This document shows, piece after piece, positions 1-7,091 of a DNA stretch of 10,267 nt. This DNA is from Eubacterium sp. (GTDB lineage: Bacteria; Bacillota_A; Clostridia; Lachnospirales; Lachnospiraceae), in the NCBI GenBank assembly GCA_023663915.1, contig JAMPGN010000158.1:1-10267 (forward strand). The letters run 5' to 3'. A program made the translations under genes and the position numbers. Position 1 is the first letter of the stretch; every line of letters begins with the position of its first letter. Below the pieces are notes generated by a model. That model made no database searches. It was given only the letters and a program-made list of their open reading frames with translations, and was not told the DNA's origin.

Positions 1-8
1 CCTTTCGG

Positions 9-23
9 GTAAGAATTTCTTAC
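9..23. repeat. Perfect 7-bp palindrome with one-base centre
   Basis: GTAAGAA at 9-15 and TTCTTAC at 17-23 form a perfect inverted repeat around a single T. As RNA it could fold as a 5-bp stem with a 5-base loop, which is too weak for a terminator and has no run of T after it. An operator-like site for a dimeric protein is the other option. Its distance from the operon promoter (about 290 bases) makes a direct role in BREX control uncertain. Confidence 0.35.
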
Positions 24-50
24 TTATATTATGCCATAGCTTGAAGATAT

Positions 51-185
51 ATGCAAGAAAAATTGAATTCACCGCTTGACAATGTGGCAAAGACTTACGG
101 TGTTGCGGAAAATGAAATTGTTGAGCAGTATACATATTCAGGCTTCCACTTCATAAGATCAGTATCATTGTATACTCAATTTTAA
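51..185 (+). CDS. Possible small ORF or gene remnant, 44 residues
   Basis: An ATG at 51 opens a frame of 44 codons ending at TAA 183-185; the in-frame TGA at 42-44 shows it does not extend leftwards. The product begins MQEKLNSPLDNVAKTYG and is mixed polar and aromatic, with no signal peptide or membrane segment. I do not recognise a family. There is only a weak purine stretch (GAAGA) before the ATG, so translation is doubtful. It may be a remnant of a displaced gene at the edge of the defence island, or chance. Confidence 0.15.
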   Translation: MQEKLNSPLDNVAKTYGVAENEIVEQYTYSGFHFIRSVSLYTQF

Positions 186-274
186 GCGTTATAGATTAGA
201 CGTTTAGGGGCGTAAGGTGTCTATGGGAGTTGTTGTCAAAACCCGAAAAGAGTAGATAGTGATGAAAATTGACT

Positions 275-302
275 CTGCATCTCAAAAGCTGCATCTCAAA
301 AG
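275..302. repeat. Perfect tandem duplication of a 14-mer
   Basis: CTGCATCTCAAAAG occurs twice with no gap, at 275-288 and 289-302. The second copy ends 11 bases before the -35 box of the likely operon promoter. The position, immediately upstream of the -35, suits an activator or repressor with two aligned sites, but a 14-base step is not a whole number of helical turns, so a slipped-strand duplication without function is also possible. Confidence 0.7.
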
Positions 303-312
303 GAACGCTTTT
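298..312. promoter_or_regulatory. Short dyad abutting the -35 box
   Basis: AAAAG at 298-302 and CTTTT at 308-312 are inverted repeats around a 5-base centre (GAACG). The dyad starts inside the second 14-mer repeat and stops one base before the TTGACA box. Five base pairs, four of them A-T, are too weak for a transcription terminator, so if it functions it is more likely a protein-binding site. No regulator is visible in the window. Confidence 0.3.
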
Positions 313-313
313 C

Positions 314-342
314 TTGACATTTGCTAATAAAAGTGCTATGTT
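314..342 (+). promoter_or_regulatory. Likely sigma-A promoter of the BREX operon
   Basis: A perfect -35 hexamer TTGACA (314-319) is followed by a 17-base spacer and the -10 hexamer TATGTT (337-342). A TGC directly before the -10 makes it an extended -10 element. Transcription would start near 349, giving a leader of about 64 bases before brxA at 413. This is the only consensus-quality promoter seen in the window and it lies at the expected place for driving brxA-brxB-brxC-pglX and probably pglZ. The surrounding repeats suggest it is controlled. Confidence 0.75.
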
Positions 343-363
343 AGTATACAAATGGCTAATAAA
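323..363. repeat. Direct repeat pair GCTAATAAA flanking the -10 and start site
   Basis: GCTAATAAA occurs at 323-331, inside the promoter spacer, and again at 355-363, just after the expected transcription start. The copies are 32 bases apart, close to three helical turns, so a protein binding both would sit on one face of the DNA and cover the -10. This geometry fits a repressor, but the repeats are short and AT-rich, so chance cannot be excluded. Confidence 0.35.
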
Positions 364-399
364 TTGTTATCAGGACTGATCATATGCCATTGTTCATCC

Positions 400-405
400 A
401 AGGAG
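400..405 (+). promoter_or_regulatory. Ribosome binding site of brxA
   Basis: AAGGAG lies 7 bases before the ATG at 413. It is the strongest such signal in the leader and fixes the brxA start. Confidence 0.8.
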
Positions 406-412
406 AAGAATC

Positions 413-1018
413 ATGAATAGAAAACAGTATTCATCTGCAATCAAAAAAACACCATTCAAGTATCCCATAGCAAAGAGAATAGCGGGGCTTATACTAGATA
501 ATCTTGACTATGATGAACTATATAAAAAATGTTATGATGATAATTATGTGGAGATAGAATCGCTGGAACGCCGCAGAGAGGTGACGAATGTTGTATATAA
601 TCGTTTGTGCGCTCTGGATGTGTTCCTGCTGAAAGAGTTCTATAATGGGGACGTGGCGACGTCAAAGTTCATACTCGTGTACGCCATTGCCAAGACAGAT
701 ACCCTGTTCTTTGATTTTCTCTTTGAAAAATATAGAGAAGCCCTGATGAACCCCGAGAGGGACTATCTGTCGATAGATGACTTTGATCATTTCTTTGAAA
801 GCAAAAGCCAATCAGACCTCATTGTTGCCAAATGGGGGCAGTTTACATTACAATGCCTTACCAAGGGCTACCGTAATATTCTAGTGGAGTCTGGGCTTGG
901 CAGACGCGAGAGGAAGAGCATCATTGTGAATCGGATGATGATTCATCCGGCGGTGGAAGAACATATAGAATTGATAGGCGACAAGGACTACCTAAGAGCA
1001 ATGTTAGGCGGTGATTGA
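413..1018 (+). CDS. brxA: BREX protein BrxA (DUF1819 family)
   Basis: The 201-residue product matches the BrxA family in size, sequence character and position at the head of a BREX type 1 operon. It is a soluble, mostly helical, charged protein with no signal peptide or membrane segment. Family-like stretches are an N-terminal PFKYPIAKRIAGLILD (about residues 14-29), a central block with VVYNRLCALD and TSKFILVYAIAKTDTLFFDF, and a C-terminal segment ending near MMIHPAVEEHI. In BREX literature BrxA is described as having a fold related to the NusB antitermination factor, and related proteins bind DNA; its exact job in defence is not settled. The start at 413 has an AAGGAG site 7 bases upstream. 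The stop (1016-1018) is one base from the brxB ATG, so the two are likely translationally coupled. Gene identity is firm; function is inferred from the family. Confidence 0.9.
   Translation: MNRKQYSSAIKKTPFKYPIAKRIAGLILDNLDYDELYKKCYDDNYVEIESLERRREVTNVVYNRLCALDVFLLKEFYNGDVATSKFILVYAIAKTDTLFFDFLFEKYREALMNPERDYLSIDDFDHFFESKSQSDLIVAKWGQFTLQCLTKGYRNILVESGLGRRERKSIIVNRMMIHPAVEEHIELIGDKDYLRAMLGGD
1006..1011 (+). promoter_or_regulatory. Ribosome binding site deciding the brxB start
   Basis: AGGCGG lies inside the last codons of brxA and is 8 bases before the ATG at 1020. It favours that ATG over the in-frame GTG at 1011, which would overlap this same site and have nothing suitable before it. Confidence 0.5.
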
Positions 1019-1019
1019 C

Positions 1020-1625
1020 ATGGCAGAGAGACCATTGAATGAAAGATTTATAGACCTCGAAGACAGAATGATAAGCGTAGAGGCATTGACCAGATATGGA
1101 ACCGCCAATGACCTTCGCTTTTACATATTTGATTATGCTCCGGCAGACGAGCTCCTTGTTCGCAGGGAAACGAAGAAACTGAAAGACAGGAATCCTGATA
1201 TTGTTGAGTTTGACCTGTATGAAATGATGCTGCAAATCATTGAAGACGAGGGATATATGGAAGATGTCCTGCGCATGGAGAAAGAGTATGATAAAAATCT
1301 GTTGCTCCGTGAAATGTTTCAGCCGTTGCTTTCTGTAGAGGAAACGGAAAACGCATTTCTGAATAAGTTTAAGGATGGTGCAGCAGACGATGGAAATAGC
1401 ATCATTCTCATCACCGGAGTCGGGAAAGCATTTCCAATCGTCCGTAGCTACACGATATTGTATAACCTTCAGAGCATATTCCGCAGGAATCCTGTCGTGA
1501 TGATGTATCCGGGCAGATATGAAATGAAGGAAAAGGTGACGTTGAGGCTGTTCGAGCGGCTTGACGACGACAATTATTACAGAGCCTTCCCGCTGGTTGA
1601 AAGGAGAATCGAAAATGACTATTAA
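1020..1625 (+). CDS. brxB: BREX protein BrxB (DUF1788 family)
   Basis: The product is 201 residues when started at the ATG at 1020 (MAERPLNERF...). It shows the BrxB signature: an N-terminal helix LNERFIDLEDR, then LRFYIFDYAPADELLVRRE (about residues 33-51), a central variable part, and the conserved C-terminal part with ILITGVGKAFPIVRSYTIL and PVVMMYPGRYE, ending in LRLFERLDDDNYYRAFPLVER. There are no membrane segments, and I see no catalytic motif; the molecular role of BrxB in BREX is unknown. It starts one base after the brxA stop and overlaps the brxC start by 11 bases, so it is embedded in a coupled cistron string. An in-frame GTG at 1011 would add three residues but has a poorer ribosome site. 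The family call is strong because both the N- and C-terminal signatures are present and the length is normal. Confidence 0.9.
   Translation: MAERPLNERFIDLEDRMISVEALTRYGTANDLRFYIFDYAPADELLVRRETKKLKDRNPDIVEFDLYEMMLQIIEDEGYMEDVLRMEKEYDKNLLLREMFQPLLSVEETENAFLNKFKDGAADDGNSIILITGVGKAFPIVRSYTILYNLQSIFRRNPVVMMYPGRYEMKEKVTLRLFERLDDDNYYRAFPLVERRIENDY
1601..1606 (+). promoter_or_regulatory. Ribosome binding site deciding the brxC start
   Basis: AAGGAG within the 3' end of brxB is 8 bases before the ATG at 1615. It selects this ATG over an upstream in-frame TTG at 1561 that has no ribosome site and would add 18 residues unlike BrxC. Confidence 0.75.
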
Positions 1626-4600
1626 GGATCTCTTTAAAAAGGACATTACTCGTTCCATTCAGGGCGTTGTGACAATCGGAAATGAAGACGAAGAGCAAAA
1701 GTGGCAGGAACTCGAAGAGTACGTCTGCACAGATGAAATTACAAAATGCTTCCGTACTTTTTTTCGGCGTTACCGCGAGTCTATCAACTATCCGACAGGG
1801 AAGATTGGCGTGTGGATCACCGGTTTCTTTGGATCTGGTAAATCCCACTTTCTGAAGATTCTTGGCTACATACTTGAAAATGAGGAAGTCGCTGGCTGGG
1901 AAGCTGTGAAGTATTTCGAAGATAAGGTGAAAGACCAGATGATTCTGGCAGACATGAAGACCTGTGCCAAGGCAAATAACAAGGTCGTGCTGTTTAATAT
2001 CGACAGCAAGGCAAAATCTGATTCTAAGACCAAGACGCAAGCCATCATGGACATTATGCTCCGTGCTTTCAATGAGTCTGTTGGATACTGTGGAACTTCT
2101 CCCTGGGTTGCTGACCTTGAGCGTACACTGGATAATGAAGGGAAGCTTCAGGACTTTATTGCGAAGTTTGAGGAGTTCTCCGGACGTGATTGGAGGCAGA
2201 CAAGGGGTAAGGCTCTTTTGAACAGAGATTATATCATCCGTGCCCTTGTAGCTTCCCGCGATATGAGTGAGGAGAGCGCAAAGCAATTCATTGACGACCA
2301 GATTAAGAATTTCACCAATACCACAGAAGAATTTGCCAAGATTGTTGATGCGTATTGTACCAAGAATAAGACTCGTGTCATCTTCCTGATGGATGAGGTT
2401 GGACAGTTCATTGGCGATAATACACAGCTTATGTTAAACCTGCAGACCTGCGTGGAAGACCTTGGAAAGTTTTGCCGAGGGCAGGCATGGGTCGTCATTA
2501 CATCCCAGCAGCAGCTAAAGGCTATGATTGACAGCACAAAGGATAAGCAGCAGGACTTTTCGAAGATTCAGGGTCGTTTCGACACCAGACTTCTTCTCAG
2601 CGGCGCGAATGCGGACGAGGTTATCAAAAGGCGTATTCTTGAGAAAAAGGACATTGCTGCCACTCCGCTCCGTGCTCTCTATGATGCGAATAGCAGTAGG
2701 CTGTCGCAGCTGATTCTGTTTCAGGCGAAGCCTACGTGGTCAGGCTATCAGGATGCGGAAGAATTCAAGGACGTATATCCGTTTGTGTCCTATCAGTTTG
2801 AACTTCTACAGAAGGTTTTCGAAGCAATCAGGGAACATGGCATGAGTGAGGGACGCCATCTGTCACAGAACGAAAGGTCTCTTTTAAGTGCATTCCAGAA
2901 CTCTGCAAAGGCGGCGGTAGATCTTGAATCTGGTATCTTGGTTCCTTTTGACAGTTTCTATTCGACGATTGAAGAATTTATTGATTATGATATCAAGACT
3001 GTGTTCTCCAATGCAGAGAGGAGAGCCGGGCTGGATGGCTTTGATGTTCGCGTCCTCAGGGTGCTTTTTATGATTAAGCATGTAAAGGAGATGCCCGCGA
3101 CGATTGACCGACTTGCTACGCTTATGGTGGATAATTTAAACGCGGATAAGGCGGCGATTAAGAATAGAATTTTTGAAGCGTTGCAGCGGCTTGAAGAAGA
3201 GACGCTGATTCAAAAGAATGGTGATGAGTATGATTTTCTGACAAACGCCGAACAGGATGTTAATAAACAGATTAATAACTCTACTTATAACGAGGGAGAG
3301 GTACAGCGCACTATTTTTGATATTATTTACGACAGGATACTGGAAGGCAACAAGTACAGATATGAGGGACGCTATGACTTCGGCTTGAACCGGTATGTGG
3401 ATTCGGAAATTAAGGGGTCTTTCAGCCAGGATAACATTACCATCAAGGTTATTACCCAATTCTCTGGAATGCGTCAGGATACTGAGTTTGGAGCGGAGTC
3501 TATCCGTTCCAACTGTATTGTGGTGGATTTGACAGAGGGGACTTTTATTGATGAATTGATCCGGGCAAATAAGATTGCTACTTTCAAGCGCAATAACAGC
3601 GCGTCCATGTCGGCATCGCTTAAGGAGATTGTGGACAAGAAGTCAATAGAGTTTTCGGATCGCATTAAGCGTGCGGAGGATATTATCCGTGAATCCCTTA
3701 AGGCAGCTCCGATTTATCTGTCCGGTGCAAGGCTTGATATTAAGGTGAAGGATGGAAAAGACCGTTTGCAGGATGCTCTGAAGGAAATGGTGAGGCATGA
3801 TTATTTCAAACTCGGATTGGTTTCCTATTTCTATCAGGATCAGAGAAGCATTTTGGCAATGCTGAATGATTATAATATGACGCTGACTGGCGATGACTTG
3901 TCCGGTGATTCTAATTACAGTGCATATGAGGAAATCTGCTCCAAGATTAAGGATGACCTTGGGCTTCACAGGAAGGTTACGGTCAAGAGCCTGATGGACA
4001 ACTTTTCCAAGAAACCATACGGATGGAGAGAACTGGATATTCAGGGTATGATTGGCGTACTTTGGAAACACCATAAAATTCAGATTTTTATTCACGATAA
4101 TGAGGTGGATGAGAGAAGTGCTTCTTTCAAGAATGACCTTGTGCGTAAGAATAATATAGATACGATGGTGATTCGTTTGCAGGAAAAGATTGATGAGCAG
4201 GTTCTATATGCGGTCAAGCGTATCATGTCGGATATCTATTCTGAGAACCTGGCATTGGAAGAGACAAAGCTGAAAGAGGGCGTGGTGAGCTTCTTTGCCA
4301 GAAAGAAGGATTTCTTGAGCGGTCTGAAGCAGAAGTACGGTTCGAGCTATGCCGGATGTACCTCAGCTGCGGAAATCTATAAGGATTTCGATGCAATCCT
4401 GCATTCTTCCGATACGCTTTCCATCTTTCGGGAAATTATTGATAGGAAGGATAGTCTGGAAGACAAAGCAGAGACATTGGAGCAGCTGGAGGCATTCTAC
4501 AGGGATGGTAGCAATCAACAGAAAAATTATCAGGATGGCAAGGATATCTGTAATTGGTATGCGCAGAACTGTTCGCTTCAGGATTTGTCGAAGCTTGACG

Positions 4601-5136
4601 ATATTGTAAGCCGGATGAATGAGATTATCTCCATAGACATGCCGTTTACGAGAATGAACGAACTGGCTAACTTGGTATTTCAGGCAAGCGCAGTCAAAGA
4701 GACCATCCTTGAGGAGAAGCTGGAGGAAACGAGGAAGAAGATAGAGGCAGACAGGGATACCGTGAGCCGTGAACTTGCAGATATTTTGAATGCCGATTTT
4801 ACAGAGGAGCAGAAGAATCGGATTCAGGACAAGGCAAAAGAGGTTCTGGATCAGTACGAAAGTTGGCTTGCCTCTCTCACCAGACAGACTGCTAACATGG
4901 ATTCTTATGTGACAGCCAGTATCAATAACCTTTCCGGGTTCAGACGTTTCCTTTCTTCTGTTATAAGTGAGGGCGCAGAACGTCCTGTCCGCACGAAACG
5001 CGTCCGCATCATTGACTACGTGCCTACAGTCAAAAGACAGATATCTTCTGCGGAGGATGTGGAGAGGGTGCTGAATGCCATCCGTGAGAAGCTTTTAGAG
5101 GAGCTTGAGAATCATGACGAGATTGATTTGAGATAA
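1615..5136 (+). CDS. brxC: BREX P-loop ATPase BrxC
   Basis: Started at 1615 the product has 1173 residues and begins MTIKDLFKKDITRSIQGVV, which is the typical BrxC N terminus (FKKDI-R-I-GVV). The ATPase core follows at once: Walker A GFFGSGKS at residues 70-77, Walker B RVIFLMDE at about 254-261 with D260 and E261 as the metal and catalytic acids, a sensor-like strand AWVVITSQQQ at about 291-300, and arginine candidates in GRFDTRLLLSG (about 320-330). The remaining 840 residues are largely helical; about 1027-1095 is a charged heptad-like stretch that could form a coiled coil. There are no membrane segments. BrxC is one of the core components required for phage exclusion and is thought to couple ATP hydrolysis to assembly or signalling in the complex, though its exact role is open. 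It overlaps brxB by 11 bases and ends 11 bases before pglX. No frameshift or missing motif is seen. Confidence 0.95.
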   Translation: MTIKDLFKKDITRSIQGVVTIGNEDEEQKWQELEEYVCTDEITKCFRTFFRRYRESINYPTGKIGVWITGFFGSGKSHFLKILGYILENEEVAGWEAVKYFEDKVKDQMILADMKTCAKANNKVVLFNIDSKAKSDSKTKTQAIMDIMLRAFNESVGYCGTSPWVADLERTLDNEGKLQDFIAKFEEFSGRDWRQTRGKALLNRDYIIRALVASRDMSEESAKQFIDDQIKNFTNTTEEFAKIVDAYCTKNKTRVIFLMDEVGQFIGDNTQLMLNLQTCVEDLGKFCRGQAWVVITSQQQLKAMIDSTKDKQQDFSKIQGRFDTRLLLSGANADEVIKRRILEKKDIAATPLRALYDANSSRLSQLILFQAKPTWSGYQDAEEFKDVYPFVSYQFELLQKVFEAIREHGMSEGRHLSQNERSLLSAFQNSAKAAVDLESGILVPFDSFYSTIEEFIDYDIKTVFSNAERRAGLDGFDVRVLRVLFMIKHVKEMPATIDRLATLMVDNLNADKAAIKNRIFEALQRLEEETLIQKNGDEYDFLTNAEQDVNKQINNSTYNEGEVQRTIFDIIYDRILEGNKYRYEGRYDFGLNRYVDSEIKGSFSQDNITIKVITQFSGMRQDTEFGAESIRSNCIVVDLTEGTFIDELIRANKIATFKRNNSASMSASLKEIVDKKSIEFSDRIKRAEDIIRESLKAAPIYLSGARLDIKVKDGKDRLQDALKEMVRHDYFKLGLVSYFYQDQRSILAMLNDYNMTLTGDDLSGDSNYSAYEEICSKIKDDLGLHRKVTVKSLMDNFSKKPYGWRELDIQGMIGVLWKHHKIQIFIHDNEVDERSASFKNDLVRKNNIDTMVIRLQEKIDEQVLYAVKRIMSDIYSENLALEETKLKEGVVSFFARKKDFLSGLKQKYGSSYAGCTSAAEIYKDFDAILHSSDTLSIFREIIDRKDSLEDKAETLEQLEAFYRDGSNQQKNYQDGKDICNWYAQNCSLQDLSKLDDIVSRMNEIISIDMPFTRMNELANLVFQASAVKETILEEKLEETRKKIEADRDTVSRELADILNADFTEEQKNRIQDKAKEVLDQYESWLASLTRQTANMDSYVTASINNLSGFRRFLSSVISEGAERPVRTKRVRIIDYVPTVKRQISSAEDVERVLNAIREKLLEELENHDEIDLR

Positions 5137-5140
5137 GGAG
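5135..5140 (+). promoter_or_regulatory. Ribosome binding site of pglX
   Basis: AAGGAG overlaps the brxC stop codon and is 7 bases before the pglX ATG at 5148. The tight placement links pglX translation to brxC on the same transcript. Confidence 0.75.
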
Positions 5141-5147
5141 CGTTAGA

Positions 5148-7091
5148 ATGGATAAACGGATTTTACAGGCATATTCCACGTGGGCAAAGGAAAATCTCGA
5201 AAATCAGATTGAGGTTTCCTTGAAGACTCTGGGAATCAATGGCGATAAAGATATAAAAAAGGCGAAGCGCGTTGGGGATGTCATGCTTATTGATGGGGAT
5301 CCCACTTCGTATCCGGCGGATCTCTACGGAAAGAGGGAACAGATTATCAGTCTTGTGCAGAGGAGTGGGTATCAGAATGTCATTGAGGAATTTGCCTATA
5401 CCTGGTTTAACAGATTTGTAGCCCTGCGCTTTATGGAGGTGCATGGGTTTCTTTCGCACGGCTTTCGGGTGCTTGAGAGTCCCAGCGGCGGCATTGAGCC
5501 GGAAATTCTGAAGAACCTGAATCTGGTCAAAGAGGAATTGAAGTTGGATGGGAATCTCTGCGCGGAATATAAGCAGCAGGGAAAGATTGAGGAGCTTTTT
5601 CGGCATGTGCTGATTAAGCAGTGCAACGCGCTTTCCTATATTTTGCCGATGCTTTTCAGTGCAGATTTGGGATATCTGGAATTGCTGTTGCCGAAGACGC
5701 TTTTGAAGGGTGAGACAGTTGTCACCAGACTGGTGGAAATTCCGGAGGAGGCATTCCTTGAGGATGTGGAGATTATCGGGTGGATGTATCAGTTTTATAT
5801 CTCGTCCAAGAAGGATGCAGTATATGCTTCTAAGAAGACCATAACAAAGGATACGCTTCCGGCAGTAACCCAGCTGTTCACGCCGGACTGGATTGTCCGC
5901 TATATGGCGGAGAATTCAGTCGGACGGCTATGGCTTGAAAGCTATCCGAATTCAACGCTACGCAGCCAGATGCAGTATTATGTAGAGGATGCAGAACAGA
6001 CCCCTGATGTACAGAAAAAGATTGACGAGATTAAATATAAGAATGTGAACCCGGAAGAAATCCGGATTGTGGAGCCGTGCTGCGGTTCCGGTCATATCCT
6101 TGTGTACGTATTCGATTTGCTTTATAAGATGTACGAAGAACGCGGATACCAGAAGAGGGATATTCCTACGCTGATTCTCAAGAACAATTTGGTGGGGTTG
6201 GATGTAGATAAGCGAGCCGCGCAGTTGGCATCGTTCGCGCTTATTATGAAAGCCCGCAGCGTAAACAATCGGTTCTTTAGTGATAATTATTTTGTGGCTC
6301 CGCATGTATATGAGTTGAAAGACTCTGAAATCCTGAGAAAGCTTGGATATCAGAAGCAGTTGAAAGACCTGAATATTCTGAACGATGAAGAAATGAAGCT
6401 GATTGATTATCTGGTAGACACATTTGAAAACGGAAAGACCATTGGATCGCTGTTGAAAGTAAAACCGATTGACTTTGTGTGCCTAGATGGTGCCTTGGAT
6501 AAAATATCAAAGGATGCTGTGGCAAACGTGTTTAATCAGGAGTTCTTCGATGCGGGAATGAAACGGTTGTGGGAACTGTCGCAGCTAGCTAAGGTACTAT
6601 CTGCAAAATATGATATAATGATTACAAATCCGCCGTATAGACCAATTTCATCTATGGAAACAGCAGTTGGTGATTACGCCATGGTGAATTATCCAAAGAC
6701 CAAGGCGGATATGTTTGCTATGTTTATGGAAACGGACTTTGTGAGAGCAAATGGATTTACAGCCATGATTAACATGCATAGCTGGATGTTCATAGATACT
6801 TATAAATCTTTTAGAGAAGCAGTGCTAATAAAAAAGACATTTCTTACAATGCTTCATTTAGGGGCACGTGCTTTTGATGCAATTCCTGGAGAAATAGTAA
6901 ACACAACGAGTTTTTCTTTCAGGAATATCCTAACAGATGGTTATCAAGGGAAATATTATAGACTTGTTAAATATGGATCTTCCGAAAAGGAAGAAATGTT
7001 TTTAAAGAAAAAAATGAGTTCGTGTTTCCGCAGGATAGATTCTCGGAATTTCCAAATCGAAGAATTGACTATTGGGCAGGTGAAAGAGTAA
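5148..7091 (+). CDS. pglX: PglX adenine methyltransferase, 5' part before the frameshift
   Basis: This frame encodes the N-terminal half of PglX, the BREX N6-adenine DNA methyltransferase that marks host DNA as self. Visible motifs are LFTPDWIVRYMAENSVGRLW (about residues 243-262), typical of gamma-class and type IIG methylases; the SAM-binding motif I in VEPCCGSGHIL (E309 to G315); an acidic LDVDKRAAQLASFAL motif (351-365); and the catalytic motif IV NPPY at 494-497. Up to about residue 622 it reads as ordinary PglX. The last 25 residues (MSSCFRRIDSRNFQIEELTIGQVKE) are out of frame and end at TAA 7089-7091. The true continuation lies in the -1 frame, entered at the A7 tract 7008-7014. As read, the 647-residue product has the full catalytic domain but lacks the target-recognition and C-terminal regions, so it is unlikely to methylate DNA by itself. 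Start chosen from the AAGGAG site at 5135. Confidence 0.9.
   Translation: MDKRILQAYSTWAKENLENQIEVSLKTLGINGDKDIKKAKRVGDVMLIDGDPTSYPADLYGKREQIISLVQRSGYQNVIEEFAYTWFNRFVALRFMEVHGFLSHGFRVLESPSGGIEPEILKNLNLVKEELKLDGNLCAEYKQQGKIEELFRHVLIKQCNALSYILPMLFSADLGYLELLLPKTLLKGETVVTRLVEIPEEAFLEDVEIIGWMYQFYISSKKDAVYASKKTITKDTLPAVTQLFTPDWIVRYMAENSVGRLWLESYPNSTLRSQMQYYVEDAEQTPDVQKKIDEIKYKNVNPEEIRIVEPCCGSGHILVYVFDLLYKMYEERGYQKRDIPTLILKNNLVGLDVDKRAAQLASFALIMKARSVNNRFFSDNYFVAPHVYELKDSEILRKLGYQKQLKDLNILNDEEMKLIDYLVDTFENGKTIGSLLKVKPIDFVCLDGALDKISKDAVANVFNQEFFDAGMKRLWELSQLAKVLSAKYDIMITNPPYRPISSMETAVGDYAMVNYPKTKADMFAMFMETDFVRANGFTAMINMHSWMFIDTYKSFREAVLIKKTFLTMLHLGARAFDAIPGEIVNTTSFSFRNILTDGYQGKYYRLVKYGSSEKEEMFLKKKMSSCFRRIDSRNFQIEELTIGQVKE

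Larger units (their letters stand above)
1..412. other. Upstream leader region without a convincing gene
   Basis: This 412-base stretch precedes brxA. I see no recognisable protein on either strand and no tRNA-like fold. It contains a short open frame (51-185), several short direct and inverted repeats, and the likely operon promoter at 314-342. The right part, from about 275, is dense with repeats and looks regulatory. The left part, before about 270, is AT-rich and otherwise featureless. No BrxR/WYL-type regulator gene, which often precedes BREX operons, is found here; one could lie further upstream. Confidence 0.6.

Noticed and set aside
76..81. TTGACA resembling a -35 box
   Set aside because: At the proper 16-18 base distance the sequence is GC-containing (around 98-105) and shows no -10 hexamer; the promoter at 314-342 is far better.
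1011..1019. GTG at 1011 as the brxB start
   Set aside because: The AGGCGG ribosome site overlaps it and is correctly spaced only for the ATG at 1020; family members start near that ATG.
1561..1614. TTG at 1561 as the brxC start
   Set aside because: The 18 extra residues are a read-through of brxB sequence in another frame and do not resemble BrxC; AAGGAG at 1601-1606 points to the ATG at 1615.
921..2286. Long antisense open frames opposite brxA, brxB and brxC
   Set aside because: Their translations have no family signature, they lie fully over strongly supported genes, and no ribosome site or promoter was seen for them.
7022..7024. GTG at 7022 as an independent start for a separate downstream gene
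   Set aside because: No ribosome binding site lies before it, and the frame is the direct continuation of PglX across the A7 tract.
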